Assembly (NCBI GenBank): GCA_021790895.1
Contig: JAJYFM010000008.1
Location: forward strand, 1-47,837
DNA from: a bacterium
Lineage (GTDB): Bacteria > Vulcanimicrobiota > Vulcanimicrobiia > Vulcanimicrobiales > Vulcanimicrobiaceae
Direction of reading: 5' to 3'
Length of the DNA: 47,837 bases
A program made the position numbers and the translations under genes. Each line of letters starts with the position of its first letter. Positions within the stretch are counted from its first letter, which is position 1. The notes beneath the pieces are model-generated. The model was not told where the DNA came from. It saw only the letters and a program-made list of their open reading frames with translations, and made no database searches. Of the stretch, positions 20,150 through 29,093 are shown one piece after another.

Positions 20150-21954
20150 TGTCCGGACATGGGCTGATGTGGTCGAACATGTACGACCCGGAGAAGCCGC
20201 GGGTTCGAAGGCGCATCGATTGGGCGCGTATTCGGTCGCTTTTCTCGCCCTATTGGAAACAACAGTCGCTCGTTTTTTTCTTTATCGTCCTCAGTGCGAT
20301 CGTGGGGCTCGTACCCGGCTATATGACGGCGCGAATCATCGATTCCGCTCTGCCGCACCATAGCTTCCACGAACTCACCATCGACGTCGGCTTCATTCTC
20401 GCCGCAGCGATTCTTTCGATGGGTCTCGGCGTCGCCCAGGGTTACTTCAACTCGATGGTCGGCGAAGGGATCATGCGCGATTTGCGGACGAGCCTCGTCT
20501 CGCACCTCCACCGCATGCCGCTCTCATTTTTTACCGCGACGAAGACCGGCGAGATCATGAATCGTGTCTCGAGCGATGTCGACAATGTCGACGGCGTCGT
20601 CACCGGCACGCTCACCACCATCGTTACGAACATCGTTATGATCTCAACGACGCTCATCGCGATGTTGATTTGGAATTGGCGGCTCGCGTTGATATCGACG
20701 GTCGTCGTTCCCTTCATGGTTTTACCCCTCGGCCCAGTCGGGCGAAAAATGTACGACGTCCGCAAGCGCACGCGCGAACAGCGGGATCGGATTGAATCGA
20801 TCACGCAAGAAACGCTCTCGATCTCGGGCATCACGCTGATTAAATCGTTCGTGCGCGAAGCATACGAGCGCTCGCGTTTTTATAAGGTCGGAACCGAGCT
20901 GATGGATCTTGAGATCCGGCTGGCGATGATCGGCCGGTGGTTTATCGCATCGGTGACTGCAATGGTGGTCGTCGGTCCGGCGGTTGTTTGGCTCGGCGGC
21001 GGCTGGCTCGCCCTTCAGGGCGCGCTCGATGTCGGCGTCATCGTCGCCTTTATCGGGTACATCCAGGGGCGGCTCTACGGCCCGGCAGCGGCATTGGTCG
21101 GCATTCAGGTGCAGATCGTCAGTGCACTCGCCGTCTTCGAGCGCATCTTCGATTATCTCGACATGAAAACCGAACGGTACGATGCGCCCGACGCGCTACG
21201 GCTGGGTGAGCTTCGCGGCGACGTCGCCTTCGAGAACGTATCGTTTGCCTACGAGGGACGCGATCAGATTCTCGATCGAATTACCTTCGCGATTCCGGCA
21301 GGTAAAGTGGCAGCCTTCGTGGGCCCCTCGGGAGCGGGGAAAACGACGATTACGCAATTGTTGCCGCGTTTTTACGACATCCCCGAAGGGCATATTTTCG
21401 TCGACGGCCACGATGTAGCGACCGTTGGGCTGGAATCGCTTCGCGAAAATATCGGCATCGTCACTCAAGAAACATACCTGTTTCACGACAGCATCATCGC
21501 AAATCTACGCTATTCCCGCCCCGATGCGAGTATCGAACTTATCCACGAAGCTGCGCGCGCAGCCAATATTCACGATTTCATCCAAACCTTGCCTCAAGGA
21601 TACGATACGATCGTCGGCGAGCGCGGACACAAACTTTCGGGCGGCGAGCGTCAACGTTTAGCAATCGCTCGCGTGCTCCTAAAAAATCCACGCATTCTCA
21701 TTCTTGACGAAGCAACCTCAGCTCTTGATTCCGAGAACGAGGCGGCAATTCAGAGCGCGTTGGAACGGCTCATGCGCGGAAGGACGAGCATGGTTATCGC
21801 CCATCGCCTTTCAACCGTCGTCAATGCCGACACGATTTTTGTCGTCGATGGCGGGCGCATCGTTGAATCGGGTTCGCACAACGAACTCATCGCGCACAAC
21901 GGAACCTATGCGCGGCTCTATCGCACGCAGTTCCGCGAACGGGTACCTTCGTAA
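20146..21954 (+). CDS. ABC transporter, fused permease/ATPase (MsbA-like)
   Basis: TM domain plus GPSGAGKTTITQLLPRFYD, LSGGERQRLAIARVLLKNPRILILDEATSALD; ATGA overlap with upstream gene. Confidence 0.92.
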   Translation: MMSGHGLMWSNMYDPEKPRVRRRIDWARIRSLFSPYWKQQSLVFFFIVLSAIVGLVPGYMTARIIDSALPHHSFHELTIDVGFILAAAILSMGLGVAQGYFNSMVGEGIMRDLRTSLVSHLHRMPLSFFTATKTGEIMNRVSSDVDNVDGVVTGTLTTIVTNIVMISTTLIAMLIWNWRLALISTVVVPFMVLPLGPVGRKMYDVRKRTREQRDRIESITQETLSISGITLIKSFVREAYERSRFYKVGTELMDLEIRLAMIGRWFIASVTAMVVVGPAVVWLGGGWLALQGALDVGVIVAFIGYIQGRLYGPAAALVGIQVQIVSALAVFERIFDYLDMKTERYDAPDALRLGELRGDVAFENVSFAYEGRDQILDRITFAIPAGKVAAFVGPSGAGKTTITQLLPRFYDIPEGHIFVDGHDVATVGLESLRENIGIVTQETYLFHDSIIANLRYSRPDASIELIHEAARAANIHDFIQTLPQGYDTIVGERGHKLSGGERQRLAIARVLLKNPRILILDEATSALDSENEAAIQSALERLMRGRTSMVIAHRLSTVVNADTIFVVDGGRIVESGSHNELIAHNGTYARLYRTQFRERVPS

Positions 21955-22073
21955 CCCCATCTTTTCGAATTGCCTGAGTTTTGTCGTACCGAAGCGGCTC
22001 GCTCGGCCCTATTCTCTAGTACGTAATGGGGAGTGCCCCAACGTCATCCTTTCGCATCTTTCAGGAGAACACC

Positions 22074-22418
22074 ATGCGCAAGCTCGCTTTAGCTCTCGCT
22101 CTTGCCTTCAGCGCCCTTACGGTCGCCTCGGCCAGCGCGAACAGCACCATTGTCGTCAAAGCCAAAGATTTCCAGTTTATGCCGAACGTCATCACCCTGC
22201 ACGTCGGCAAGCCGCAGAAAATTTCGTTCGTCGCCCTTCAAGGCGTGCACGGAATGATCGCCCCTGAAGTCGGCATCACCAAAGTCATCACGATTACCTC
22301 GAAGCCGACCGTCGTCACCGTCACCCCGAAGAAGATCGGCACCTTCCCGGCACACTGCGCGATTTATTGCGGCCTCGGCCACGCGCACATGATGATCACG
22401 TTCAAGGTTATCAAGTAA
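22074..22418 (+). CDS. Secreted cupredoxin (cytochrome oxidase subunit II CuA-like domain)
   Basis: Signal peptide MRKLALALALAFSALTVASASA; VHGM and CAIYCGLGHAHM (CxxxCGxxHxxM); SD AGGAG before ATG 22074. Confidence 0.82.
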   Translation: MRKLALALALAFSALTVASASANSTIVVKAKDFQFMPNVITLHVGKPQKISFVALQGVHGMIAPEVGITKVITITSKPTVVTVTPKKIGTFPAHCAIYCGLGHAHMMITFKVIK

Positions 22419-22439
22419 CCTCAAGCGGTATCAATCGCA

Positions 22440-22480
22440 AAGAGAGGGGAGACGCCTATGGCGTCTCCCCTCTCTTCTTT
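22440..22480. terminator. Bidirectional intrinsic terminator
   Basis: AAGAGAGGGGAGACGCC-TAT-GGCGTCTCCCCTCTCTT then CTTTT; 17-bp perfect stem between convergent genes. Confidence 0.9.
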
Positions 22481-22493
22481 TCGCCGAGCGTTG

Positions 22494-23150
22494 TTAGCCG
22501 AGCATCGAGCCGATTTGCGCCGGGATCAATAACGGTGCACCGGTGCCGGCCTGCACCTCTTCCACGCTCACTCCCGGAGCGAGTTCGCGGAGGACAAGCC
22601 CTTCGGGTTCGATATCGATCACTGCGAGGTCGGTCATCAATTTATGCACGACCTGTTTTCCGGTGAGCGGCAGCGTGCATTCGGCAACGATCTTCTGTGC
22701 GTTGCCCTTCGCGACGTGCTCCATCATCACAATTACCTTTTTGGCGCCGTGCACGAGATCCATCGCGCCGCCCATTCCCTTCACCATTTTTCCGGGAATC
22801 ATCCAGTTCGCGAGGTCACCGCGCGCGCTGACTTGCATGGCGCCGAGAACGGCGAGATCGATATGCCCGCCGCGAATCATGCCGAACGAGAGTGCCGAAT
22901 CGAAGAACGACGCTCCGGGTAACACCGTCACCGTTTCTTTCCCGGCGTTGATGAGGTCGGCATCGACATCCTCTTCGAACGGATACGGACCGGTGCCGAG
23001 GATCCCGTTCTCGCTCTGCAAGACGACGCGCACGCCCGCCGGAACGTAATTCGGAATCAATGTGGGCATGCCGATGCCGAGATTGACGTACATACCGTCG
23101 CGTAACTCGCGCGCAACGCATGCTGCGAGCTCTTCGCGTGATAGTGCCAT
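22494..23150 (-). CDS. scoB: 3-oxoacid CoA-transferase subunit B
   Basis: [46 protein letters not shown]. Confidence 0.9.
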   Translation of the reverse strand: MALSREELAACVARELRDGMYVNLGIGMPTLIPNYVPAGVRVVLQSENGILGTGPYPFEEDVDADLINAGKETVTVLPGASFFDSALSFGMIRGGHIDLAVLGAMQVSARGDLANWMIPGKMVKGMGGAMDLVHGAKKVIVMMEHVAKGNAQKIVAECTLPLTGKQVVHKLMTDLAVIDIEPEGLVLRELAPGVSVEEVQAGTGAPLLIPAQIGSMLG

Positions 23151-23151
23151 C

Positions 23152-23910
23152 TTAGTTCCCCTCCCGTTTGCGCGTGGTGACTCGCTCGATCCGTTTACCC
23201 TCGGCGCCTACCTCGACGACGCGGGCGACGAAGATCCCGGGAAGGTGAACGTTCTCCGGTTCGATCTCACCCGGCTCGACGAGTCGCTCGACTTCGGCGA
23301 TCGTGATGCGGCCGGCCATCGCGCAGAGCGGGTTGAAATTTCGCGTCGCTTTTGCGAAATAGAGATTCCCCTCGCGGTCGCCGATACTCGCGCGCACCAA
23401 CGCAAAATCGCAAACGATCGCTTCTTCAAGGACGTACTCCTGATTGCCGAAACGTCGCGTCTCTTTCGCCGGCGAGCCCTTCGCGACGCTGCCGTCGGCA
23501 TTATGACGCCAGGGTAACCCTCCCGCCGCAATCGGCGTGCCGACGCCGGCCGGAGTATAGAATGCGGGAATTCCGCAGCCCCCGGCACGAAGGCGCTCGG
23601 CGAGCGTTCCCTGCGGCACGAGTTCGACCTCGAGCTCACCGGAAAGATACTGCCGTTCGAATTCTTTGTTTTCGCCGACGTAGGAGCCGGTCGTTCGACG
23701 GATGCGTTTGTTATCGAGGAGGACGCCGAGCCCCCACCCATCAACGCCGCAGTTATTGGAAACGGTGACGAGATCGGTCGCGCCCTGTGCGAGCAGCGCC
23801 TGGATCAGGTTATGGGGGATGCCGTTGAGGCCGAAGCCCCCGACGGCTAACGAGGCCCCGCTGGGAATGTCGGCGACGGCCGCGGCCGCCGATGGGTACA
23901 CTTTCTCCAT
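23152..23910 (-). CDS. scoA: 3-oxoacid CoA-transferase subunit A
   Basis: [56 protein letters not shown]. Confidence 0.9.
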   Translation of the reverse strand: MEKVYPSAAAAVADIPSGASLAVGGFGLNGIPHNLIQALLAQGATDLVTVSNNCGVDGWGLGVLLDNKRIRRTTGSYVGENKEFERQYLSGELEVELVPQGTLAERLRAGGCGIPAFYTPAGVGTPIAAGGLPWRHNADGSVAKGSPAKETRRFGNQEYVLEEAIVCDFALVRASIGDREGNLYFAKATRNFNPLCAMAGRITIAEVERLVEPGEIEPENVHLPGIFVARVVEVGAEGKRIERVTTRKREGN

Positions 23911-24013
23911 ACCGGCGCAAATAGGCGGTCATGGGAGCAAAACCCTGGTCGCCCCCGAATCTATCGGCAAGTTCACAATCCGGTCTCTCGTTATCCATGA
24001 AGAGGAGTTCACA

Positions 24014-25171
24014 ATGTCAGTAGCGGCGCAAGCGCACGACGAAGAAGCGATGATCGTCGAGATGGTGCGCGATTTAGTAGCTGAGAAAGTCGCGCCGCGC
24101 GCGGCAGCGATCGACGAAAGCGAAGAATTCCCGGATGATATCCGTCGTCTCTTTGCGCAGAACGATCTTTTGGGAATTCCGATTCCCACCGAATACGGTG
24201 GGCTCGGCGGGAGTTTCGTAACCTATGTGAAGGTCGTCGAAGAGATTGCCAAAGCCTGCGCATCGAGTTCGCTGATCGTCGCGGTGCAAGAACTCGGCAT
24301 GTTGCCGATTATGATCGGCGGCAACGACGAACAGAAACGACGCTTTCTTCCGAAGATTGCTTCCGGCGAGCACCTCGCCGCATATGCGCTTACCGAAGCG
24401 AGCAGCGGCTCCGATGCGCTCGGTTCGATGCGGACGCGCGCGCGCCGCGACGGTGACTCCTACGTTCTCGACGGCCAGAAAATTTGGATTACCAACGGAA
24501 GCGTCGCCGACGTCGTCTGCGTCTTCGCGGTGACCGATCCGGATGCGGGGAGCCGCGGTGTGAGCGCCTTCGTCGTGGAAAAAGGCACCCCGGGTTTCTC
24601 GGTCGGCAAGAAAGAGCGCAAGATGGGGATCAAGGGCTCGCCGACCGTCGAGTTGATCTTCAACGAATGCCGCGTTCCGGCCGCCAATCGCCTCGGCGAA
24701 GAGGGCGAGGGCTTTAAGATTGCGATGAAGGTCCTCGATAAGTCGCGCCCCGGTATCGCCGCACAGGCCCTCGGCATCGCCGCCGGAGCCCTGGAGTATG
24801 CCACCCAATACGCCCGCGACCGCGTCGCCTTCGGCAAGCCCATCGGGCAGCATCAAGGCATCGGCTTTATGCTTGCCGATATGAAGACCGAGGTCGAGGC
24901 GGCGCGCCTCATGCTCTACGAATCGGCGCGCAAATGCGACGAGGGAGCTGCCGACGTCTCGCTCTGGGCCTCGATGGCGAAGCTCAAGTGCGGCGACGTG
25001 GCGATGGCGGTGACCACCGACGCGGTTCAGGTGCTCGGCGGCTTCGGCTACTCGGCGGAGTACCCGGTCGAGCGGATGATGCGCGACGCCAAAATCACCC
25101 AGATCTACGAGGGAACCCAGCAGATCCAGCGCCTGGTCATCTCCCGCAATTTAGTTGGGAAGGGGCGCTAG
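24014..25171 (+). CDS. Acyl-CoA dehydrogenase
   Basis: YALTEASSGSDALG, WITNGSVADV, RDAKITQIYEGTQQIQRLVISRNL; most plausible ATG at 24014 (the ORF-track start at 23702 overlaps scoA antisense). Confidence 0.92.
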   Translation: MSVAAQAHDEEAMIVEMVRDLVAEKVAPRAAAIDESEEFPDDIRRLFAQNDLLGIPIPTEYGGLGGSFVTYVKVVEEIAKACASSSLIVAVQELGMLPIMIGGNDEQKRRFLPKIASGEHLAAYALTEASSGSDALGSMRTRARRDGDSYVLDGQKIWITNGSVADVVCVFAVTDPDAGSRGVSAFVVEKGTPGFSVGKKERKMGIKGSPTVELIFNECRVPAANRLGEEGEGFKIAMKVLDKSRPGIAAQALGIAAGALEYATQYARDRVAFGKPIGQHQGIGFMLADMKTEVEAARLMLYESARKCDEGAADVSLWASMAKLKCGDVAMAVTTDAVQVLGGFGYSAEYPVERMMRDAKITQIYEGTQQIQRLVISRNLVGKGR

Positions 25172-25254
25172 CTCGCCTTTGCGAACTAACCGCCCTTCTC
25201 GGACGTTCTTAAGGCACGTTAAGAGACGAATTTTCGCAAGAAGGGGGTGAAAGA

Positions 25255-25593
25255 ATGCGCAAACTCCTCGCTGCACTGATCGCGGCGTCCTTCCTCGCAA
25301 CCGGAACGGCTATGGCCGCCTCGGCGAGCAAAGGCTCCACGAAGACCACGACCAAGAAAGCCGCCGCTAAGAAGGCTCCGGCAAAGAAAGCGATGACCAA
25401 GAAGGCCACCGCGAAGAAAGCCGCTGCTAAGAAGGCTCCGGCAAAGAAAGCGATGGCCAAGAAGGCCACCGCGAAGAAAGCCGCCGCTAAGAAGGCTCCG
25501 GCAAAGAAAGCGATGGCCAAGAAAGCCACCGCGAAGAAAGCGACGGCCAAAAAGGCTGCCGCAAAGAAGGGCCATAAACCGCCCGTCCACTAG
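25255..25593 (+). CDS. Secreted Lys/Ala-rich repeat protein resembling histone H1/HC-type tails
   Basis: Signal peptide [26 protein letters not shown] followed by [22 protein letters not shown] repeats; strong RBS AAGGGGGTG. Confidence 0.8.
   Translation: MRKLLAALIAASFLATGTAMAASASKGSTKTTTKKAAAKKAPAKKAMTKKATAKKAAAKKAPAKKAMAKKATAKKAAAKKAPAKKAMAKKATAKKATAKKAAAKKGHKPPVH
25361..25570 (+). repeat. Tandem repeat, 60-bp (20-aa) period, about 3.5 copies
   Basis: Unit gccgctaagaaggctccggcaaagaaagcgatggccaagaaggccaccgcgaagaaagcc repeated in frame with few substitutions. Confidence 0.9.
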
Positions 25594-25640
25594 TAGAACC
25601 ACGTTATTATTCTCATCGACCTAGGGGCAGGCGCCCCAAA

Positions 25641-25670
25641 GGCATCGTCGATCTCGACGATGCCTTTTTT
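25641..25670 (+). terminator. Intrinsic terminator of the Lys/Ala-rich gene
   Basis: GGCATCGTCG-ATCT-CGACGATGCC followed by TTTTTT. Confidence 0.92.
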
Positions 25671-27819
25671 ATAGGTGGAACACCGAGTGCCAGTAGTTCA
25701 GCATTCGCTCCCAGAGCGTGCGCCGTTGCATGAGCCCGGCAATCGAATGCGTTTTGCGCGGGTAGAGCATGACGTTCACGTCGGTGAGCCCAGCTAAAAT
25801 CGTTTTCTGTAGGAACGCCACGGTGTTGGCCATGTGGACGTTATCGTCGCTCGTGCCGTGCATGATCTGCAGCGGCCCGTTGAGGTGCGCGACGTCGAAA
25901 AGATTCGAACTACGATCGTACGCGCGCGGATGTTTTTGCGGGAGCCCCATGTAACGCTCGGTGTAGATCGTGTCGTAGAGATGCCAATCGGTGACCGGAG
26001 CGACTGCAAGGCCGGCAACGAAGCGCTTCGAGTGCTCGAGCGCGTAGATCGTTTCGTAGCCGCCGAAACTCCAGCCCCAAATTCCAATGCGCTTCGCATC
26101 GACGTACGGCAGCGAGGCGAGGTAGCGCGCGCCGATGCGTTGTCCCAAGAGCGATCCGGGGCCGAAATTATGCAACAGCAGCCGCACGTGTTTGTCGTTG
26201 TCGATCTGCGAAGCGGGCCCGTCGATCGAAAATACGATAATGCCTTCCTGCGCCAAAAGGTCGTGCATCAGCTCCATCGTGTAGCCGAAGCCGTTCGTCG
26301 TGGTCGGAGCGGCCGGACCACCGTACACGTAGACGACCACCGGATACTTCCGATGCGGATCGAAATGCGGCGGACGAATCATCCACGCGTCGAGCGGCCC
26401 GTACGTCGATGGAACCTCGAAGCGGTCGACTGGAAGCAATTGCGACTGCAACGTGGGGTTGCGGGCGGCGAGCACTTGCGGAGCCTCCGCCGGCGCGTTC
26501 AACGTCACTTCAGGGACGCGGTTCATCGACGAATAGGTATCGACGAATGCATGCGATACCGGCGCAAACGCGATCCGATGAACGCCGCGCTGCGGCGTCA
26601 GATTTGTCAGCGCGTCGCTGCCAAGGTCGACTTCGAGCAACGCGCGATTGCGGCGGGTCGGATAATCGGCATAGACCCATGCATGCACGCCGTTCGCCCC
26701 GGCCGCAACCAACCCGTTCGTCGCGTACTCGCTGCCGAGATTAAAATTACCCGTTATGCGGCGGAGCGCCCCGGCGCTGTTGCGGAGGTAGAGCGATCGC
26801 AAGTTCGCCCGATCGAGCACCCAGAGCGAGGATCCATTTGAAAGCCAGGTCGGCAACGCGATCACATCGACCCACGAAGGCGAGCTTTGGCGATAGAGGG
26901 TTTGCGGCGTCGCGCCGTCGGCGGGAAGTGCATCGACGCGCAACCATTGCTCGCGGCGATTCAATATCTCGGCAATGAGATCGTCGCTCTTCGGGCGCCA
27001 TGCAAACGCCGCGATATACCGATCCTTCGGCGCAGCATTGTAGAGAACGCGATCGGTCTTCGTCGCAAGATCGATGACATGAAGGCTCGCGCCGGGGTTC
27101 TTCTCCCCGGCGAGCGGATAGCGTTGATAATGGACGCGCCCGTTCTTCAATAAGAAGTCGGTGAGTGGGAAGCGCGTAACCTGCCGTTCGTCGAGGCGCA
27201 GATAGGCGATCTGCGTTCCGTCCGGCGACCAGCGAAAACCGTGGGAGATACCGAGTTCTTCCGGGTAGACCCAGTCGAGTTGACCGTCAAGAATATTGTT
27301 TCCCGAACCGCCGTGCGTGAGTTGAACGATGCTACGCTTGGCGCCGAGATGCGCGACGTAAAGATTCGACTTTCTCGCATAGGCGATCGCGCGTCCGTTC
27401 GGCGACCATTGGGGGTCGGAGGCCGCAGTTGCAATTTTTTGCAGTACGTCGGTTGAAATGGTGTAGACGTAGAGCGAGCCACCCGCCTCGATTGCGAGGC
27501 GGCGATCGTGTGGTGACCAGCCTGCGTTATACGGCGTTGCGCCATGCTTGCCGAACCGGCTCGGCTGCAACAACACCCGTGCTGCAGCGCCGTGAAGCGG
27601 GCGAAGCATGAGCGGCAGATGCTCGGAAGGGTCCTGCGAGGGCAGCACGTAGGTGAAGCGCTCTCCTCGGTGCGACCAGGAGATTGCCGCAGGTTGCCGC
27701 CCCCAAGGGGGCTCTTTCCCAAAGGCCGACGAGGGTGTCAGCGCGCCCCGCGCGGGCGCTGCGGCGAGGGCAATCATCAATACGGCGGCGAGAACGGCGA
27801 TCTGTTTCACCTGCTTCAT
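25669..27819 (-). CDS. S9 family peptidase (dipeptidyl peptidase IV-like) with signal peptide
   Basis: Start at 27819 (MKQVKQIAVLAAVLMIALAAAPARG); GIWGWSFGGYET nucleophile, GTSDDNVH, PRKTHSI. The longer 28194 start is antisense to another gene. Confidence 0.88.
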   Translation of the reverse strand: MKQVKQIAVLAAVLMIALAAAPARGALTPSSAFGKEPPWGRQPAAISWSHRGERFTYVLPSQDPSEHLPLMLRPLHGAAARVLLQPSRFGKHGATPYNAGWSPHDRRLAIEAGGSLYVYTISTDVLQKIATAASDPQWSPNGRAIAYARKSNLYVAHLGAKRSIVQLTHGGSGNNILDGQLDWVYPEELGISHGFRWSPDGTQIAYLRLDERQVTRFPLTDFLLKNGRVHYQRYPLAGEKNPGASLHVIDLATKTDRVLYNAAPKDRYIAAFAWRPKSDDLIAEILNRREQWLRVDALPADGATPQTLYRQSSPSWVDVIALPTWLSNGSSLWVLDRANLRSLYLRNSAGALRRITGNFNLGSEYATNGLVAAGANGVHAWVYADYPTRRNRALLEVDLGSDALTNLTPQRGVHRIAFAPVSHAFVDTYSSMNRVPEVTLNAPAEAPQVLAARNPTLQSQLLPVDRFEVPSTYGPLDAWMIRPPHFDPHRKYPVVVYVYGGPAAPTTTNGFGYTMELMHDLLAQEGIIVFSIDGPASQIDNDKHVRLLLHNFGPGSLLGQRIGARYLASLPYVDAKRIGIWGWSFGGYETIYALEHSKRFVAGLAVAPVTDWHLYDTIYTERYMGLPQKHPRAYDRSSNLFDVAHLNGPLQIMHGTSDDNVHMANTVAFLQKTILAGLTDVNVMLYPRKTHSIAGLMQRRTLWERMLNYWHSVFHL

Positions 27820-27859
27820 ACGCGGGACTTTCGCCCATGCGCGTGGCAATACTTTCCCT

Positions 27860-28381
27860 ATGGTAGATCCCATGGAGCCGAGTTTCACCGGACAAAATCC
27901 TATCGTCGCCGCAGCGGAACGCATTCGCGCGCAACGCGCGTTGGGTGAACTTCTCGAAGAGAGCGACGTGTCGAGCGGCGCGCTCGCCGACGGCGGCGCA
28001 GAGAGCTCGCTGCGAGCTTTCGGCGATGCACTCGCGGTGGGAATCAAGCGTCTTAACGCGATTCTCGGCGAGCGAAACGGCGTTCGCTTGGTTCGTCTCG
28101 AAAAACCGCTACGCTTGCGGTTACGCTTCGGCGAACATCGCATCGCGCTCGAACTCGACGAGAGCGCGGAGTTGGTTCGCGTTCGCGGCCTCACATTCGA
28201 CGGCGACTATCAATTCGTTCCCGATCGCGCAATTCCGAGTCTCATCGACGTTTCGAAGGTATCGACCGAGAGCGGCTACGGCGAATCGATCACCCCTTCG
28301 ATGCTTTTGCGGGCGCTCGCGAGCGACGCCGAGCTTCCGCGCCCGCCGCACCTGGATTCGCCCGGCCCGCTCTCATTTTAG
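27860..28381 (+). CDS. Conserved-looking hypothetical protein
   Basis: MVDPMEPSFTGQNPIVAAAERIRAQRALGELLEESD..; plausible ORF in a divergent position; alternative ATG 27872. Confidence 0.55.
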   Translation: MVDPMEPSFTGQNPIVAAAERIRAQRALGELLEESDVSSGALADGGAESSLRAFGDALAVGIKRLNAILGERNGVRLVRLEKPLRLRLRFGEHRIALELDESAELVRVRGLTFDGDYQFVPDRAIPSLIDVSKVSTESGYGESITPSMLLRALASDAELPRPPHLDSPGPLSF

Positions 28382-29048
28382 CAACGATCGGCGCGCTCGG
28401 ACAGATCTGCTGAACCGGGCAACGATCGCAGAGCGGTCGCTGCGCCTTGCAGATCGCGCGACCGTGAAGGATCAGCCAATGATGGGCAAAGCGCCACTGT
28501 GATTCAGGCAGCAGCGCGGTAACGTCGCGCTCCACGGCGAGCGGCGTCGTTCCGACTGTGAGCCCCAACCGATGCGCGACGCGAAAAACATGCGTGTCGA
28601 CGGCGAATGCGGCCTCGCCGAAAGCGACCGAGAGCACGACGCTCGCCGTTTTTCGCCCAACGCCGGGAAGCGCTTCGAGATCCTCCCGCGCTTCGGGCAC
28701 CCTCCCCGCGTGCGTTTCGACCAACGCACGTGCCGCAGCGATAATGTTCTTTGCCTTCGTTCGAAAAAATCCGCAGGACTGAATCAATCGTTCGACATCG
28801 CTCGACCGCGCCGCCGCCAATGCTTTCGGCGTCGGATAGGCGGCGAAGAGCGCCGGGGTCGTCAGATTGACGCGCGCGTCGGTACACTGCGCCGAAAGAA
28901 TGACCGCGACGAGTAATTCGAACGGGTTGCGATAGGTGAGCGCGGTAACGGCGTGCGGATAGGCCTCTTCAAGAAGCCCCAGCTCTTTTTTCGCAATCGT
29001 TTTCGAAACTTTACGATTCGGGAACGGAATTACAGCCACGGGCGTCAT
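28290..29048 (-). CDS. nth: Endonuclease III
   Basis: LLVAVILSAQCTDARVN, LPGVGRKTASVVLSVAFGEAAFAVDTHVFRVAHRLGL, [4Fe-4S] motif C-x6-C-x2-C-x5-C (CKAQRPLCDRCPVQQIC). Confidence 0.93.
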   Translation of the reverse strand: MTPVAVIPFPNRKVSKTIAKKELGLLEEAYPHAVTALTYRNPFELLVAVILSAQCTDARVNLTTPALFAAYPTPKALAAARSSDVERLIQSCGFFRTKAKNIIAAARALVETHAGRVPEAREDLEALPGVGRKTASVVLSVAFGEAAFAVDTHVFRVAHRLGLTVGTTPLAVERDVTALLPESQWRFAHHWLILHGRAICKAQRPLCDRCPVQQICPSAPIVAKMRAGRANPGAAGAEARRRSRAPAKASKG

Positions 29049-29093
29049 TTTGCGCTCAATCGCGGCGCGCAACCTGCCGATGAACCGGCTACG

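Noticed and set aside
20195-20225. GGGTTCGAAG as a tRNA T-arm
   Set aside because: Lies inside the MsbA-like coding sequence and no cloverleaf partners were found; no tRNA called anywhere.
23702-24013. N-terminal extension of acyl-CoA dehydrogenase in the ORF track
   Set aside because: Antisense to scoA 5' end; ATG 24014 gives the expected family N-terminus.
25361-25570. 60-bp repeats as a CRISPR array
   Set aside because: Repeats are contiguous, in-frame and coding, with no spacers.
27820-28194. 125-aa N-terminal extension of the S9 peptidase
   Set aside because: The extension is antisense to the hypothetical + strand gene, whereas ATG 27819 begins a clean signal peptide.
28121-28351. 76-aa minus ORF and similar short antisense ORFs throughout
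   Set aside because: Short, no RBS or domain support, opposite confident genes.
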